A stretch of DNA of 64,000 nucleotides from Bradysia coprophila. Lineage: Eukaryota > Arthropoda > Insecta > Diptera > Sciaridae. The DNA lies in contig NW_023503608.1 in the NCBI RefSeq assembly GCF_014529535.1, forward strand, positions 8,048,501-8,112,500, read 5' to 3'. The position numbers were made by a program, and so were the translations under genes. Positions 1-12,966 of this stretch are shown here, one piece after another. How positions within the stretch are numbered: the first letter of the stretch is position 1; each line of letters opens with the position of its first letter. The notes below the pieces were generated by a model. That model was given only the letters and a program-made list of their open reading frames with translations. It did no database searches and had not been told where the DNA came from.

Positions 1-3000
1 TGTTAATGTGTATAACAGTTTTCTTTCCTCAAAATTGCACGTATAAATAATAGTTATCAATTAATGTTCGCAATCGTTGAATCATTCTCAAATTTTCATT
101 ACGCAATCCAATTTGTGGAAACGATACGTAACCCAATGAATACCGCAGCACGTTGCTCACATTACATAACTTGATTTCGCAAGTAAATTGTGTCTTTTGA
201 TCTGACAAAGAACGCAAGAGGAAGGAATTAATTTTGCCAAAATCATAAATACTGTGTCACAGGTCTTTGTCGAATATACAGAGTGTGCTTGTACTATATC
301 GTTGAAAGTATTTTTACCTGTAATATGCATTCCTGTACAATTAGTCTGGCTTCCAATGGAAGCCGCTTCCATACAAAATGTAATCATTTAACATAAGCAT
401 AAATGCCATATAATCCACCGTAGAATTACTTCAATTTAAAAGTAATTCCATTTAAAAAAAATCCTTTAGTTCTGCCATTCCTTCCGCACTCTTCGCACAA
501 AATGTTTCCACCATTCAGGACAAAACATACAAGTGATGTAGCAATAGACTGCACAGGATGCATAAAGTGCTTTAAATTAAAATATATACGAACACAAGAT
601 GCTCTAAAACAAAATACTATTCCATTTATAGCTATGGAACTTTATGCCAATGTCTTTCAATCGAAAAAATTTATTCAAATGAGCGAAGTAATAAAATTAT
701 GTAAATAAAATGCAAAGTAATTGAATAGAACTAAATCGATTCATGGTGTACCTTTAGGTAAAATGCAGAGTGGAATAAATAAAGTAAAAAAAAAGAAATC
801 AGGAACATTTTGAATTTCTACACTCTCTGTCTTCACTCGTCGACTATAATGTATCAACATCACCATATGGATCTACTCATATACGATATCTATCTTGTTG
901 AATGCTTTTACCAATCTTTTATTCATTGAAAACGAACTGCAAATTTCATTTACTTATTTCTATAGACTTTGAAGTTACAATTATGTACATAGGTTGGTGG
1001 TGCGGCATTGGAAATCCCTTTGGACTTTTTATTTTATATTACGTTTCGTTCTTATTTCCACACAGAAAAAGACGACATGTACCAACTCTCAGTCCGCAAT
1101 ATAATATTATGGATTGGTGTATATGAGCGCATAAACTTGGGTTTTGTCGCTGACGCTATATAGTTCTTAAGATACTTGCTTGCAGGTACAATTTTTAGTG
1201 TACAATTCAAACGATGTTTTTTTGGAAACACAGAATTCTCCTTTTGTGAAAAGGTTGATTGTCTACAGCGGCGTTAATGTAAGTGTTTCTGTCGAAAAAA
1301 ACGGATAGTGAACGAAACGTAAATGGAACGGTTGATCATCAAGACCAGATCACGATTCTTGATCATTCCGAATTTTGCAATTTATTTGCCCAATTAATAA
1401 TTTTGAGGTCAGGAGACTTCTTTGCATTCAGAATTTTGAAAAAATCATTGTGAAATTCAAGTCTTACAAAAATGTTAACCTTGAAAAACAAGCTTTTGTA
1501 AACAGCATGCTCACAATGATTAAATCTGTCACAATAGTTATTTACTTACTTCGTTCAGGCTACAACTCGCGAAATTGCCTAAAATATACCGTCCACAACA
1601 AATGCGTACACATCTTTTCATGCTGATGGCCTAATTTACGAGAAAAATTCCGTAATTTATGCCCAAGATATGAAAAAATCTTTTACTTCATTTTTTAAAA
1701 ATATTATTCATTTTTCTATATAAGACCTCACCACCTGTTATTGACATTGTAATTGAAAACCGGCAAATAGCCGATTCTGAAGGGTTAAAAGATGTCTACG
1801 CTTACCATGTCGTAACTGTGGAATTCGGTATAGATTCGGACGATACTTCAAAGTTATGCACCGACTAATCAGGCTTAGACAGAGACTATCAATTTTTTAA
1901 CGTTGGCTTATTCATGTCTAATTTAGGTTGCAAAGTCATGAAGTCATGCAATAGGTATACAGAATAACCACTAGCATTCCCATTTTATCACCTTTCAAAT
2001 CATTATTACTGCTAGTATCTTCAGAACTAAGTTGCCGTGTTGAGTTCTGTCTGTTCTATTCATTTCTGTCCTACATATTCCAACGTTTCCTTTAATTTTT
2101 GAAATTTCGTTTTCTTTCAACTTAACTTTTTTTTATAAATTTTTATTCACTTTGGGTGATATGGCATTTCATTTAAGCATAAAAAATCATTTCACATTAG
2201 ACATCATGCTCTCAGCACCATACTCTCCTATCTTAACTTCATGCATCGCAAAACCACACAGTATATTTCGTATTATTGCACTGTAAATACGGTGATTTAT
2301 AATTCAAACGTTTGGTACGAGATGTGGCTTCGTTTATATACGGTGTGTAATAGTTTGGGATATGGGGTATTATCTGAAAGAGATTTTTTATTGTTACCCA
2401 TTTATTTCATATTTTGTTATATTCGAAGGGTTTATAACATTTGATGTAATAAAAAGTCGGTGCTGGATTGCGAGCAATTGGATTACTGGGTAGTGCCAGA
2501 TAAAAGAACAAATACATAATCACATAACTATTAGACCGGTTTGTCAGTGTTAAGATGATTTGGACTCGCACGACAAAATGAAAGTCATTCAGACAAATAT
2601 TTTCGTTCAAAAGGAGAAAAACCTTGGATGGTTTGACCGATTTTATGTCCCGCACATTCCAAAACTATTTTTAAAAAATCCTAAAATTGAAATTCAAAAA
2701 TTTTGCTGTCTTTCAATCGATTATTATTAGTAAAGGCTAGTACACAGTTAGTGTGACCGTGCAAAATGCATGAAACGTAAGCGTTCACATCAGGTTCACA
2801 TCAAGCCTGAAAAATATCTGACAGATGGCTCATACATGTCAACATTTTTCAATCGTTTTGTTAAATTACCGTTTCAAAAATAAAGAATTCTGCATCAACT
2901 AAATATCAAAGATGTTTCGCTAACAACGGACATGTGATAGCTCCATTCGTACTTGCAATGCTTGCGAGTTTACATACTATTCTGAATGGGTGTGCTCACT

Positions 3001-3373
3001 AAATGAAAAATTTATTTCAACTGGGTAGTAAGTATATTGACGATTTTACTGTTTTAAAGCTTTTTCCGATTAAATTTATTCGGTGCGGAAAGAACAAAAC
3101 AACTTTTATGTGGTTGAAGTTTAGCAAAATGTTATATTGTTATGTTGGAAGTGTAACGATGGTCTGTCACCAAGAATTTAAACGGTAATGAATTCAAATA
3201 ATTTGGTCGTAAAGAGTATTTGCTATTCAATAATTTTTGTTCCATTTTTGAATTATAACTGAAATCTCCTGACATCTTAAAATCTTCCTCCATTTCATAA
3301 ATTTTTGAACCGAGAGTGCTAGCGATAAGAAGACACGAATGTTCGTTAATCGAAAAAAAAAGACTGATATTAA
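1..3373. other. No recognisable gene
   Basis: AT-rich sequence with only short open frames (under about 85 codons) that show no protein-family motif, no signal peptide followed by a domain, and no plausible exon chain. It could be intergenic DNA or part of a long intron, and nothing visible decides between them. Confidence 0.6.
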
Positions 3374-3502
3374 GCGTTTAAGTGAGAGATATGGCGAAAC
3401 GACAACCTATTGTTCCATCTCGGGGTCTATGCTGTCAGATTCTTTTGTATTATCGATGACAGCAGGCCCCGAGTTTATTTTCCATCTCGCTTTACTTAAA
3501 CA
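3374..3502. repeat. Long imperfect hairpin
   Basis: The stretch folds back on itself. An outer pair (GCGTTTAAGTGAGAGAT on the left, ATCTCGCTTTACTTAAAC on the right) encloses an inner, better pair, CTCGGGGTCTATGCTGTCA against TGACAGCAGGCCCCGAG, around a loop of about 18 nt. The shape suits a small MITE or a structured RNA precursor. No target-site duplication is obvious. Confidence 0.6.
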
Positions 3503-6500
3503 CCGTATAAAGCAGTCAACTGAACCGAAGATGGATAAGTAAGTAAAATATTTTATACCAAACACTGAGCGAAGTAGTAGAAGATGGCGGACTTTGGCGA
3601 ATTAATACTACTGAGTAAGGCGTAATAGATTGAATTGTTATACCCTTACTCTTTGTAAAAGGTCAGTAAATTTGTGGAAAAGTAAAAACATCCACTAAAA
3701 CAAAGACCCCACTAAACTACCCACAAAAAGGATAATGACTAGGAAGTCATTCTGATACTACTGGTGATCAGCCCCTCACTGTGGATTTTCGTTGAACAAT
3801 ACAACTCATATTGTTTTTACTGAGAATGGAAACAACGATAAACCTTTTATTTTCTAAAATATTTTACGTAATTGTATTGCACTCAATTATCGTATACAAA
3901 GGATCTACCCTAAAATACTTTATTTACATGCATCGTATATATATGGTGAAGGATAATCTTTGAAATTACGGTTTGAAAATGTCAAGTCGTAAAATGTCGG
4001 TGGGTACTTAGCTGTCTTTGCCAGAAAGGAGAATATCATACAATTGACATTATGTACACATACCCATCTACACGAAACATACACAAACAGTTCAAAAACA
4101 TAATAAAGCGCTAACCATAACATACCATTAATGGATGTTATATATCGCATAAATACACAAAATGTTATGTATGGTTTCGGTTTTAAGTACATTTTATTGT
4201 GCATATTCTTTGCCTATAAATCTGTGAGCCGGAAAACGGTTGTGAAAAAGAAAATTTATTTTTATTTCCCTTTTTTATTGTTAGAAGTTCTACAAAATTA
4301 TTATTTCGATTCCAATATTTCGTGGGTAATATCGTTAAAGTTCAGTGGCGTTATACCAGTTTTTCTGGCGAAAGAAAAAAGACTTCCGCGTTTAACCCAA
4401 TCGTTACGAACCTACCAGCAGTATTCGTTCGGTTAAACTGTCATCTTTTACAGATGATATTTGCGTTGAAAAAAAAATACTTTTAATAAAAAAAAAACAT
4501 TTTTTCGACGCCCTTACTATGTCAATATCTTCGCATTCCCCCGGATACTCGCGGGTTCGTATATTTATTGACCCCGACATGACGTCGGATCAACGGACTT
4601 CTCAGAAAGACTAGAATTTAGAGCTATGAAAGCGTGATGATAAGAAATTCTGTAATGCTTCCTGATTCCTTTTGGACGAAGTCATGAAAAACTCAACACA
4701 ATCCAAATTATGAAACATCGCTAAATGTGTTCAAACTATCGAAGTAAAAGATTTTGTATAAATCCTTTAGCCAATCCTTTAAACAAATATTGTTATAGAC
4801 TTAATGATAAAAATAGGCTGTTTGCTTATGCTTGCCGCTTGTATAAGGTTAAATCCGTTTCACTAAAAGCTGTTTAATTTATGTTTTGAGTTTTGCTCTG
4901 TGCTCTGGACAAAATATTATGTTCTTTTCAAAATCGATTTGATTGATCTCGACTAGCAAATACAAAATTGTAGGAATCAGTGTACCAAGAAAATCCGTAG
5001 AAAATCCATACCTCAATCACATTGTGGCATAAAATACTTATTTGAGACTTTGGATAAATTACTAGTTTTAAACTTCTAATGACAACCGTCAAGTAACACC
5101 GCATCGGAAAGTCGTTAACTTTATAATTTATGTTCTTAGCGCACAACCAATTTCGCCAACGATACTCTATATATATACACAGGCCAGGTCACTGATGCGT
5201 CAGAAGGTTGAATGCTCGTATAACTTTAGTTTTAACTTCTTGAATGACCTTTTATTTTATCGTGTGCACCAAAAAGCTGGAACACACAGCTTAGTAGAAT
5301 GTGATAGCCCACATCTTTTAACATTATACAAAGAAAAAAATGATTTTCAATGCTTTGCTGATGTAATCGAGTTCACAAAAAGCGCTTTTTCTATCGTGGA
5401 AAACAGAAATGTAACTCTGTACTTCATCCGACACTTCATCAGATAACCAACAGATTTTCAACAATGTTAAAGCATTTGAAAGCCGTTTGTTTTAATGGTA
5501 AATTCAATTTTACATTGACAAGGTTTTGCCCAGTAGAAAAAATAAAACTAAATTCAAAAGTTCAGTAGTCATTTAAGAGAACGATGGGTGGGTTTCAGTC
5601 TTGAAATATGGTCATAAAGGTAAGACATCAAATAGTAACGATTAAAGTCACTAATGTTTGTGTCTCTGTGCTGCATATTGAAGGATCTTGATTTTGTTTT
5701 CATTTAGTAATATTTTAAAATTAACTAACAAAGCAAAAAGGTTTTTCATGTCAAACGCTGCAAAGAAATTCGCCCATCCTCCCCATAATAATAGATAAAA
5801 TCGTCTTTACTTAACAATTCAATTAACTCAATACAATTATCCTATCGTCATTATTAGATCTCAATATGCGATAAACTCATCTGACACATCATATTTAACT
5901 TAATTGACTTCAGCTATACAAACGTTATATAATGTGCCAAAGAACAAGCAAGACGAAGAAGAAGTCGAAGAAAAAAAAAATTGTGTACACCAAGCAGTTT
6001 ACTTACCCGAAAAAAAAAATATTTCGAAAAATATTTTATTATTTATATTGAAGTGGATTATATGTTCGCTTCGTTATTGAGATTTTGTTCTTGCTAACGT
6101 CATCATTCTGTAATCAATCATTTATTTTTCCTGAAAAGTTAAATTTTTTGTTCAATATTAAGTTTATTGAGAAATTTGATTTTTTTTCTCCTTTCTCTTT
6201 TTTTTTTGCTTTACAATGATTGTCCCTGTGATAAGCAGTAAATACATCAATGTCTCGGAAACACTAAATGGATAATTAAGTATCTTTTGTAGTTAGACGA
6301 ATTTTAACAAAAACGTTAAGATTATTGCAAAATTTATGCTTAAATATGTTGTTCTTGTGAATAGTTTCCAAACTATTGAAATAATGCGCAACTACAAACT
6401 TTCGAACATAGTCGAAGATTCGAACTTTCAAAACTTTAAAGCTTCAAGTAACTATGATCTTGAAAGTAACTTTTTTAGTGTGGTAAATTGTAGCTTTCAG

Positions 6501-6922
6501 TGAAATACGGAAAATGAGAGTAACCATTTATAATGGTAGGAGCAGAGGTGTAAACGACACGAACACGCTATTGTATACGTTTTCGGTTAAAAGTTTTAAC
6601 TTAAAACTCAATGAATAACCCAAAAATGTTTCTATTTTGTCGTTAGAGACCATCCATAAAGGACATCTGCGTTTTTTTAGAAATTTTCGAAGTACCTACC
6701 CCCCTATCTTCATACAAAATATAAAATCCTTTATGGATGCTTCCGTATATTCTGAACGAAAGTGTATCCTGAGATATACGAGACATACTGCCATCCGCAT
6801 GATACGGCCGTACCGTCACGATGACACACCTGACTACTCAATGAAGTTCCACTTAGCTACCTTTAGCGGACGGTAATTAATGCGAAATCTTTTACTTCAT
6901 TTATTTTAACGTGCATTTTACT
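3503..6922. other. No recognisable gene
   Basis: Non-coding AT-rich DNA with homopolymer tracts. The open frames, including one of 101 codons at 4131-4436, have low-complexity AT-driven composition and no recognisable motif. Confidence 0.6.
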
Positions 6923-7307
6923 GTAAGGTCCCTGGCCGTGATTTGTGGTATTGTGACAATTTTTAACTTTGTGCGTCATTTCCTTGGAATCCATTGATAT
7001 CCAAGAATAGTTGCTAACTTTATTGTGAAGATTGAACATTTGGCTTCATAATTAATTGAAAAACTTAAATTAACTTTAATATTTTAATTGCATATGTTTG
7101 CGTTATGGTGTCCGTGATTTGTCATATTTTATATGAAGTTCAATAGAGACCGATATTTGGAGGTATTCCAAAAGGTTATACAAATCATACCGCAAATCAA
7201 GATCCAAGAGAATCGAGATTTACGGTATAATTTACTTTACATGTAAATTTACATAAGCAAATCATTGTCAGGTTTTCGCGTCCGCAAATCACGGTCAGGG
7301 ACCTTAC
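6923..7307. mobile_element. Small TIR element (MITE-like)
   Basis: About 385 bp bounded by inverted termini: GTAAGGTCCCTGGCCGTGAT at the left matches the complement of the right end (ATCACGGTCAGGGACCTTAC) at nearly every position. The interior is non-coding. No transposase is present, so the element would be non-autonomous. I could not define a target-site duplication with confidence. Confidence 0.75.
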
Positions 7308-10300
7308 AAGAAGATCACTATCAGTCACAGTTCGTCGTTTAATTTTGTCATCATTGTCGATGACCAGGAATGATAGCCGGGTGATTTTTTGAAAACGACT
7401 TGAGTCTCACCTTAGGGTGTTTATGTTGATGTGGAGCTGAAGTGACTTCAGCAACCTATTGATATTAATTGGAGGAAACATATTTTAAAAGTTTCATTGA
7501 CCTTTCTACTGACGGCTGTCATGCCTGGTCCATACAATACTGTCGTTTGAACATGGAAGCGAATTTTTGATCTAATTTTCTTTTAAAGCCTTTGTTTATC
7601 GATTGGAAATTTTCGAGCCACCCCATCCTGGTCGATTATCTACTTTGGACGGCTCTACAAATTTATCGAAGTAGCTCCTTCAATTTTCTTCAAACTCTTT
7701 CTTGTATTCAACACAAAAACTGGCAGTTACAGCAAATATTACTCGGTAGTTGCACATATTATAGCCTCATGATTTTCCGACAATGGAAAATATATGTTTC
7801 CCGTTTATTATTCTACCATAACTCAAGAAAAAGGAAAAAACTTATAAGCAAATTTTTCATTTAAAATGGCATTAGGATATAGTGTGCATTCAAAACGATC
7901 ATGTTACAAGCAGGCATCTATCATAGTATTTGTATGGAGATATAGCAACTTCGATAAAAAGGCTAAAAAATATTCTTCCATTAAATACGAAACTGGCATA
8001 TTGCCAAAAGCGTCTTTTCGTGTATACGTAACCGTATATTTCAGCCGAAGCCAAGTAACAACTTTCATCAGACAGCGACTAAATATTCAATTTTGTGGTA
8101 ACAATCTGAACGCCATTATAGCAACATGAATAGTGCATTTTCGGGAGATTTTCCTCTCTTTTTTTGGGTGGTTTTGCTAGCAAAATATTCTACACAAAAT
8201 AATGGCTATGTTGTCGTGTATATTGTTGGTGAATGGTGCGAGGGAAAAAATGAATTGAAATATAACAAGAAGCGTTTAATTTATGGTGAAAGCAACAATT
8301 TTCGTTCTTTTATATAGTTGCTTCGTGATAAAACAGATTGAGTTCGGTCCGACAAAAACCATTACAATCCGTGGGATAATTGAATATCGGATGGTTGCAA
8401 GTCCTCTTCGACTCGAACAGTTTGTTTTTATCGTTACAAATTCTTATTTGTTACAACATTCAATACGAAAACGAAATGAATAAGCACTTTGAATGTGCAA
8501 GTAATGGAAAAATCAACCTATTTCTTATGGTCAGACCGAAAAAAGAAGACTGTAAGGAAATTCATGTTCACACTAACAAGGAAATTCTTTAACAATGGAA
8601 CGTATTATAGTCGCCGATAGTTGTTTGCTTTCATTTAAAATCATCAATTGATAACTGTCAAGGAAAGTGCAAAGCTTTCTGGAGGGGGTTGATTAATGAA
8701 TTTTGAATACAATGGAAGAAATGTCTAGCCGTCTGCCATGGTAAGATGGATGATTATAGAATATATAGAAAAAATTAGTCAACCAACGAGCATTAACAAA
8801 AAACCGCCAATCGATTCTACTAGGTTCAATGAATGATGGCATGCTTTTTATAAGCTTCGCATAATTCAAGTAAGTCTCTCCAACCATAATGCGAATGAAA
8901 TTATCATAATGAAACTTTCTGAGATCATATGTCAAAAGCACAGAAACATTAGGGTAATTACAGGCAGTTAAAAATTGAGTAAAGTCAGGGATAAACGTAA
9001 TTGAAAACTGAGGTTTCAGAAGCTGTTGAGCTTTATTTTTACAAGAGGTCGAATTGCATATGTAATGGCAATTCGTAAACAACCTTCAAACTATCTAGAG
9101 CATTGCGTTCACTATAAGCAACTAGGATTAAAGAGAGCTTCAACTTTAACATAAGTATGAATGTGAGAGCTGCAATCTGCAGTATCTAGATCAAGTGTCC
9201 GGGTGGGGCTATGTGTTTGAATGGTAATCTTGTACTCTTTTAGTTTTAGTGTAACATTAATTCATCCACTATTTTTGTCGACGCTGTCGATAAAAGATAA
9301 CAGACAAACCGTTCCTAAAGAAGTAACCGAAAACAATAAATTATTCCAACACCACAAATTCACGGAGATGTACAATATTAGCAACATAATGCAAGTGAAA
9401 TGCTAATGAAATCTAAACACACCTAATTAAGATAACATAAGAACATGACGGTTTTACAACTACAAATTTCCTTGTTTCGGCTGTTATCTCTATTATTCAA
9501 ATGCAAATGTTTGCATACATACAATGTGCGAGTAGTTTTGCAAGCCTATTGAACTGAATAACACCATAAAGGATTACGTATTGGGATCGTCTCAGTTGAA
9601 TTGTTCATTGTGAAGATGATAAATGATAATAAAAACATTATTGGAAAAATTATTTGCTGTTTATTATGTGTTGATATTGGTAGCAGATCGTTGAAATTGT
9701 GAGAGACCACGACTAAGATCCTATTCGGTACTCACTGACATGCCATCTTATCAATGTACCCTTTCCCATCTGTTTCAGACAACGATGAGTCAAATTTCAA
9801 CAAGCTCTTGCTTATGCAGTCATTTACAAAATTTATGTTTAAACAATTGAAGGAAAAGATTAGGCATCAATTTCGTGAAGATGAAAAGATCTTATAATGA
9901 AAAGTATAGTAATATGTTAACCCGAATGGAGTAAAAGATTTTACGTTAAACTAAAAGCAATGGCTTAAACAAATTCAGTAACCGGAAAGGATATGTTCGC
10001 ATGCGCAAACAACAAGGAACAAGATTTCCTGTATTACAATAACTCGATGGGATCGGTATTTTATTTCTAGACATATGTTTATTTATGTTGAATGGTTCAT
10101 GGATTTTGATTTGTTTTAGTAGAGCAACTGCCATACATTCTTATTATTCAACAAGTTATTCTTCAAGCAAGAGGTATGCTGGTTTAGAACTGATTACACG
10201 TGCAGACTGGAATATAACATTATAAGCTAATATGTTCTGTCAATTAGTTCCATACGAACAGCGTATCTATCGTACAACAGTCTATAAGAATGTACACATG

Positions 10301-11344
10301 CATTGCACAGCTTACACACGGGAGATCGTGTACAGAAATTTACTTTAAGATTTAATTAAATTCTATAAACTAATCTCTGCATTCAATTGGAAGACTTAAA
10401 ATATCATCATTCAGCATTGATTAAAACCACATACACTATACTGACGGGGCTGCTGAAAGTCGTTATTGTGATTTTAATAAAAACAAAAATATTTTAACGA
10501 GAAAAAGATAATTCACAATATAACTCACATAATACAATCCTGTCTTTCATCGCATTTAATATCGTGCAATTACGTGGAAGATTAATTTTAATAAAAAGCT
10601 CTAAGACGATACGACATGGTTTATCTGCTACACATAGCTAAACAAAAGGTCAAAAATCATGACTGCTCTATCTCTCTCTCTGTTTAACATTGTACAATAC
10701 ATATGGTACTGTACTGCTGTGCAGTCTATACGTATGGTAGATATATAAAATGGGGGTGAATGTCTTTAGAAATGCAACTATATCTTGATGAAATTCGTTA
10801 TGTACACATAACACTGGTTCAATGTGACACATATGGGAATGAATTGGATTTTCTTTTAGATTGTACTTTTGCCCAATACGTTCAGTTTCTGAAGCTGGTA
10901 CACACAGATGTCAATGTTACGTTTCGTAAAATACAGTGAGTTGAAATTTGATGTTGGCCTTGATCTATCTTTATTGTCTGGATGATAAATAGAATGAAAA
11001 GCTTGTAGTCTAGGAATGTTGCCTTCTTTCAATGAATCCAGCAACAATGATAAGAACGAAATAATTTGTTTTTTGTCATATTTGAAAAGCTTCGAATTTA
11101 TGTTAAATTCTACTAGAAATCAGAACTCCATTATATTGTAATTGAAAATAAGCTTAAAGCTCTGAGAAGCTTCAGAGTAAATAGTCGATAAAAAGAGTGC
11201 TGCTGCAATCAAGTGCAGATGGTTCATGTGAGTGCCAATGACAGATCACTTGTGTCTAGAACATAACGAAATATCTATTTTTACAAAATCATGTGACGTT
11301 AGGGTGGTTAAAAAAATCGAGTTTGGCAGACGGTTCTAGATAGC
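7308..11344. other. No recognisable gene
   Basis: Non-coding AT-rich sequence. Open frames such as the 129-codon one on the minus strand at 8693-9082 lack any family signature and are not flanked by matching exons. No tandem repeat or clear TIR element was seen. Confidence 0.55.
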
Positions 11345-12087
11345 TTACAATCGGACGTCGTATCCTTCTCGGAATGGTGTGACAACAATGATTTGAATCT
11401 CAACCCAGAAAAGTGTTCGGCGTGTTCGAAAACTTGCAAACCTCAACCGATAACCATCAATACTCCATAAAAGATACGCCAATCGAAAAGAAAACGACTA
11501 AAATGGAACTCGGCGTTACGTTTGATAGTAAAGAAAGCTCCGCTACCCACAACAATGAAATCACAAAAAAATCGTACCAACTAATTGGATTTATCTTTAG
11601 AAGTACTCATAGTTTTAAACGTCTGGCTAGCCTGATCAAGCTTTACAACACGTTGTATGTTCGAAGCAGACTGGAGTATTGCGGTGCCATTTGGAACCCC
11701 TACTATGTGAAGTACAAAGAACAAGTGTAAAAGGTGCAACGTAAATTTACAAGGATACAGTACTACCGATTCAACTGGACAAAACCTGACTACCCGAATA
11801 GACTGCAACATCTTAAAATGAAATCACTGGAAACCCGTCGTCTCGAACTAGATGAAATGGTTCTGTACAAAATCATCCACGAAAGAATTGTCACCTATCG
11901 CGTATCACAACTCACGTACCACAACGATTTACTCGGCAAAACGACCATCACCTATTCTGCCTTCCTACGCCATCATCGAACATACAGCTCAATTCGCCGG
12001 TTCATCGAATGCAGCACCACCATAATGTATACTTTCGGCACAGTGACATATTTAATTAAACTTACAACGAATATAAGTCAACGGTGA
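11345..12087 (+). pseudogene. Decayed LINE reverse transcriptase C-terminal fragment
   Basis: Residue patterns typical of the region after the catalytic motif of Jockey/CR1-type non-LTR reverse transcriptases are visible in order: a WCDNNDLNLNPEKCS-like segment at 11372-11416, LGVTFDSK at about 11503, RSRLEYCGAIWNPYY near 11664, and then KVQRKFTR. A frameshift near 11410 and an in-frame TAA at 11728 interrupt the reading frame, and the 5' half including the F/YADD motif is absent. It continues to LYKIIHERIV and then loses similarity. It is a dead, 5'-truncated copy and unrelated in detail to the LINE at 53 kb. Confidence 0.85.
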
Positions 12088-12405
12088 ACCCGTTTTAAAC
12101 TGTTCTAAATTTGTTTAGTCATCTACTTTCTTCTACTTTTTCTCTTTTAATTCGATTTCGTAATTGATTAGACTGGTCCTTTCTCTATTGCCTCAAAGTG
12201 TTAAAAATTTGATCTGAGGTAACTGGTCATACAAAACTATTGCAATTGCCCTTAAGAAAATCGTAGATAAATTGATATTCAATTGAATTCATTCACTAGA
12301 GTCCAAAGTATGCAACAAAAATCATTTTCATGTGTCGGGGCCGAAAATGAGGGAGTTTCGAGATTTTTATCGGGTTTTCGACCCCTTACATGAAATTTTT
12401 TTTGA
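12088..12405. other. No recognisable gene; likely repeat remnant
   Basis: Non-coding sequence between the LINE fragment and a hairpin. It may include 3' remnants of the LINE, but no poly(A) boundary is clear. Confidence 0.4.
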
Positions 12406-12481
12406 GTATCTGTTTTGGACGATTGATTTTAGGCACTCAAAAACATAAAAACAATCGTCCAAAACAGATACACAAATAACT
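12406..12481. repeat. Hairpin sharing a 36-bp motif with 17.0 kb
   Basis: GTATCTGTTTTGGACGATT at 12406-12424 is repeated in inverse at 12453-12471, with a spacer of about 28 bp. The right arm with its flank (12446-12481, minus strand) is identical over 36 bp to 16992-17027 on the plus strand. This marks a dispersed repeat, probably the terminus of a transposable element. Confidence 0.8.
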
Positions 12482-12850
12482 AGAATACACCTGTCGATAT
12501 CAGACTGTCGAGTGACGATTCCGCAAAAAATTGGTTTTAGAGAAAGTTGCCTCAGCCGAAAATTTTCAGTCTACGTGGTCTCATATAGTAACATTTTTGT
12601 TATAACGAATGAAATAATGGTACTTCTTGTGTGCAATTTGCCGATCGAGGCGTATTAGAATACAAAACAGACTCAGTTGTTGTTTGTACAAAATTTTGTA
12701 TATTTAGTGGTGGTTCAAATCTTACCACTTGCAGTCTCTATCATCTTCTATGTCGTCAAATAGTTTACTGATAATAATGTTTATCGCATACGGTGTGTGT
12801 GCATTGTGTTTTGCAAGCAAAATTATATCACTAGATAAAGAGATGTTTGC
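12482..12850. other. No recognisable gene
   Basis: Non-coding AT-rich sequence between two hairpins. No coding or repeat signal was recognised. Confidence 0.5.
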
Positions 12851-12966
12851 CTACTGCGATAAAATACCTCACTGATATGAGGCTGTTTATAAGAGACTCG
12901 TACTAATACTCGCACAAGCGCTCGTATACGTACACGTCTCTTATATACAGCCTTATAGCAGTAATG
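12851..12966. repeat. Imperfect hairpin, MITE-like
   Basis: GGCTGTTTATAAGAGAC on the left pairs with GTCTCTTATATACAGCC on the right. The outer ends CTACTGC and GCAGTAA also pair, with an unpaired bulge in the left arm. It is too short to code. Confidence 0.6.

Noticed and set aside
4131..4436. 101-codon open frame
   Set aside because: AT-driven composition, no motif, no exon partners, and overlaps another equally featureless frame on the opposite strand.
8693..9082. 129-codon minus-strand open frame
   Set aside because: No recognisable domain or signal peptide, and no splice-compatible neighbours. Chance frames of this size occur in 64 kb.
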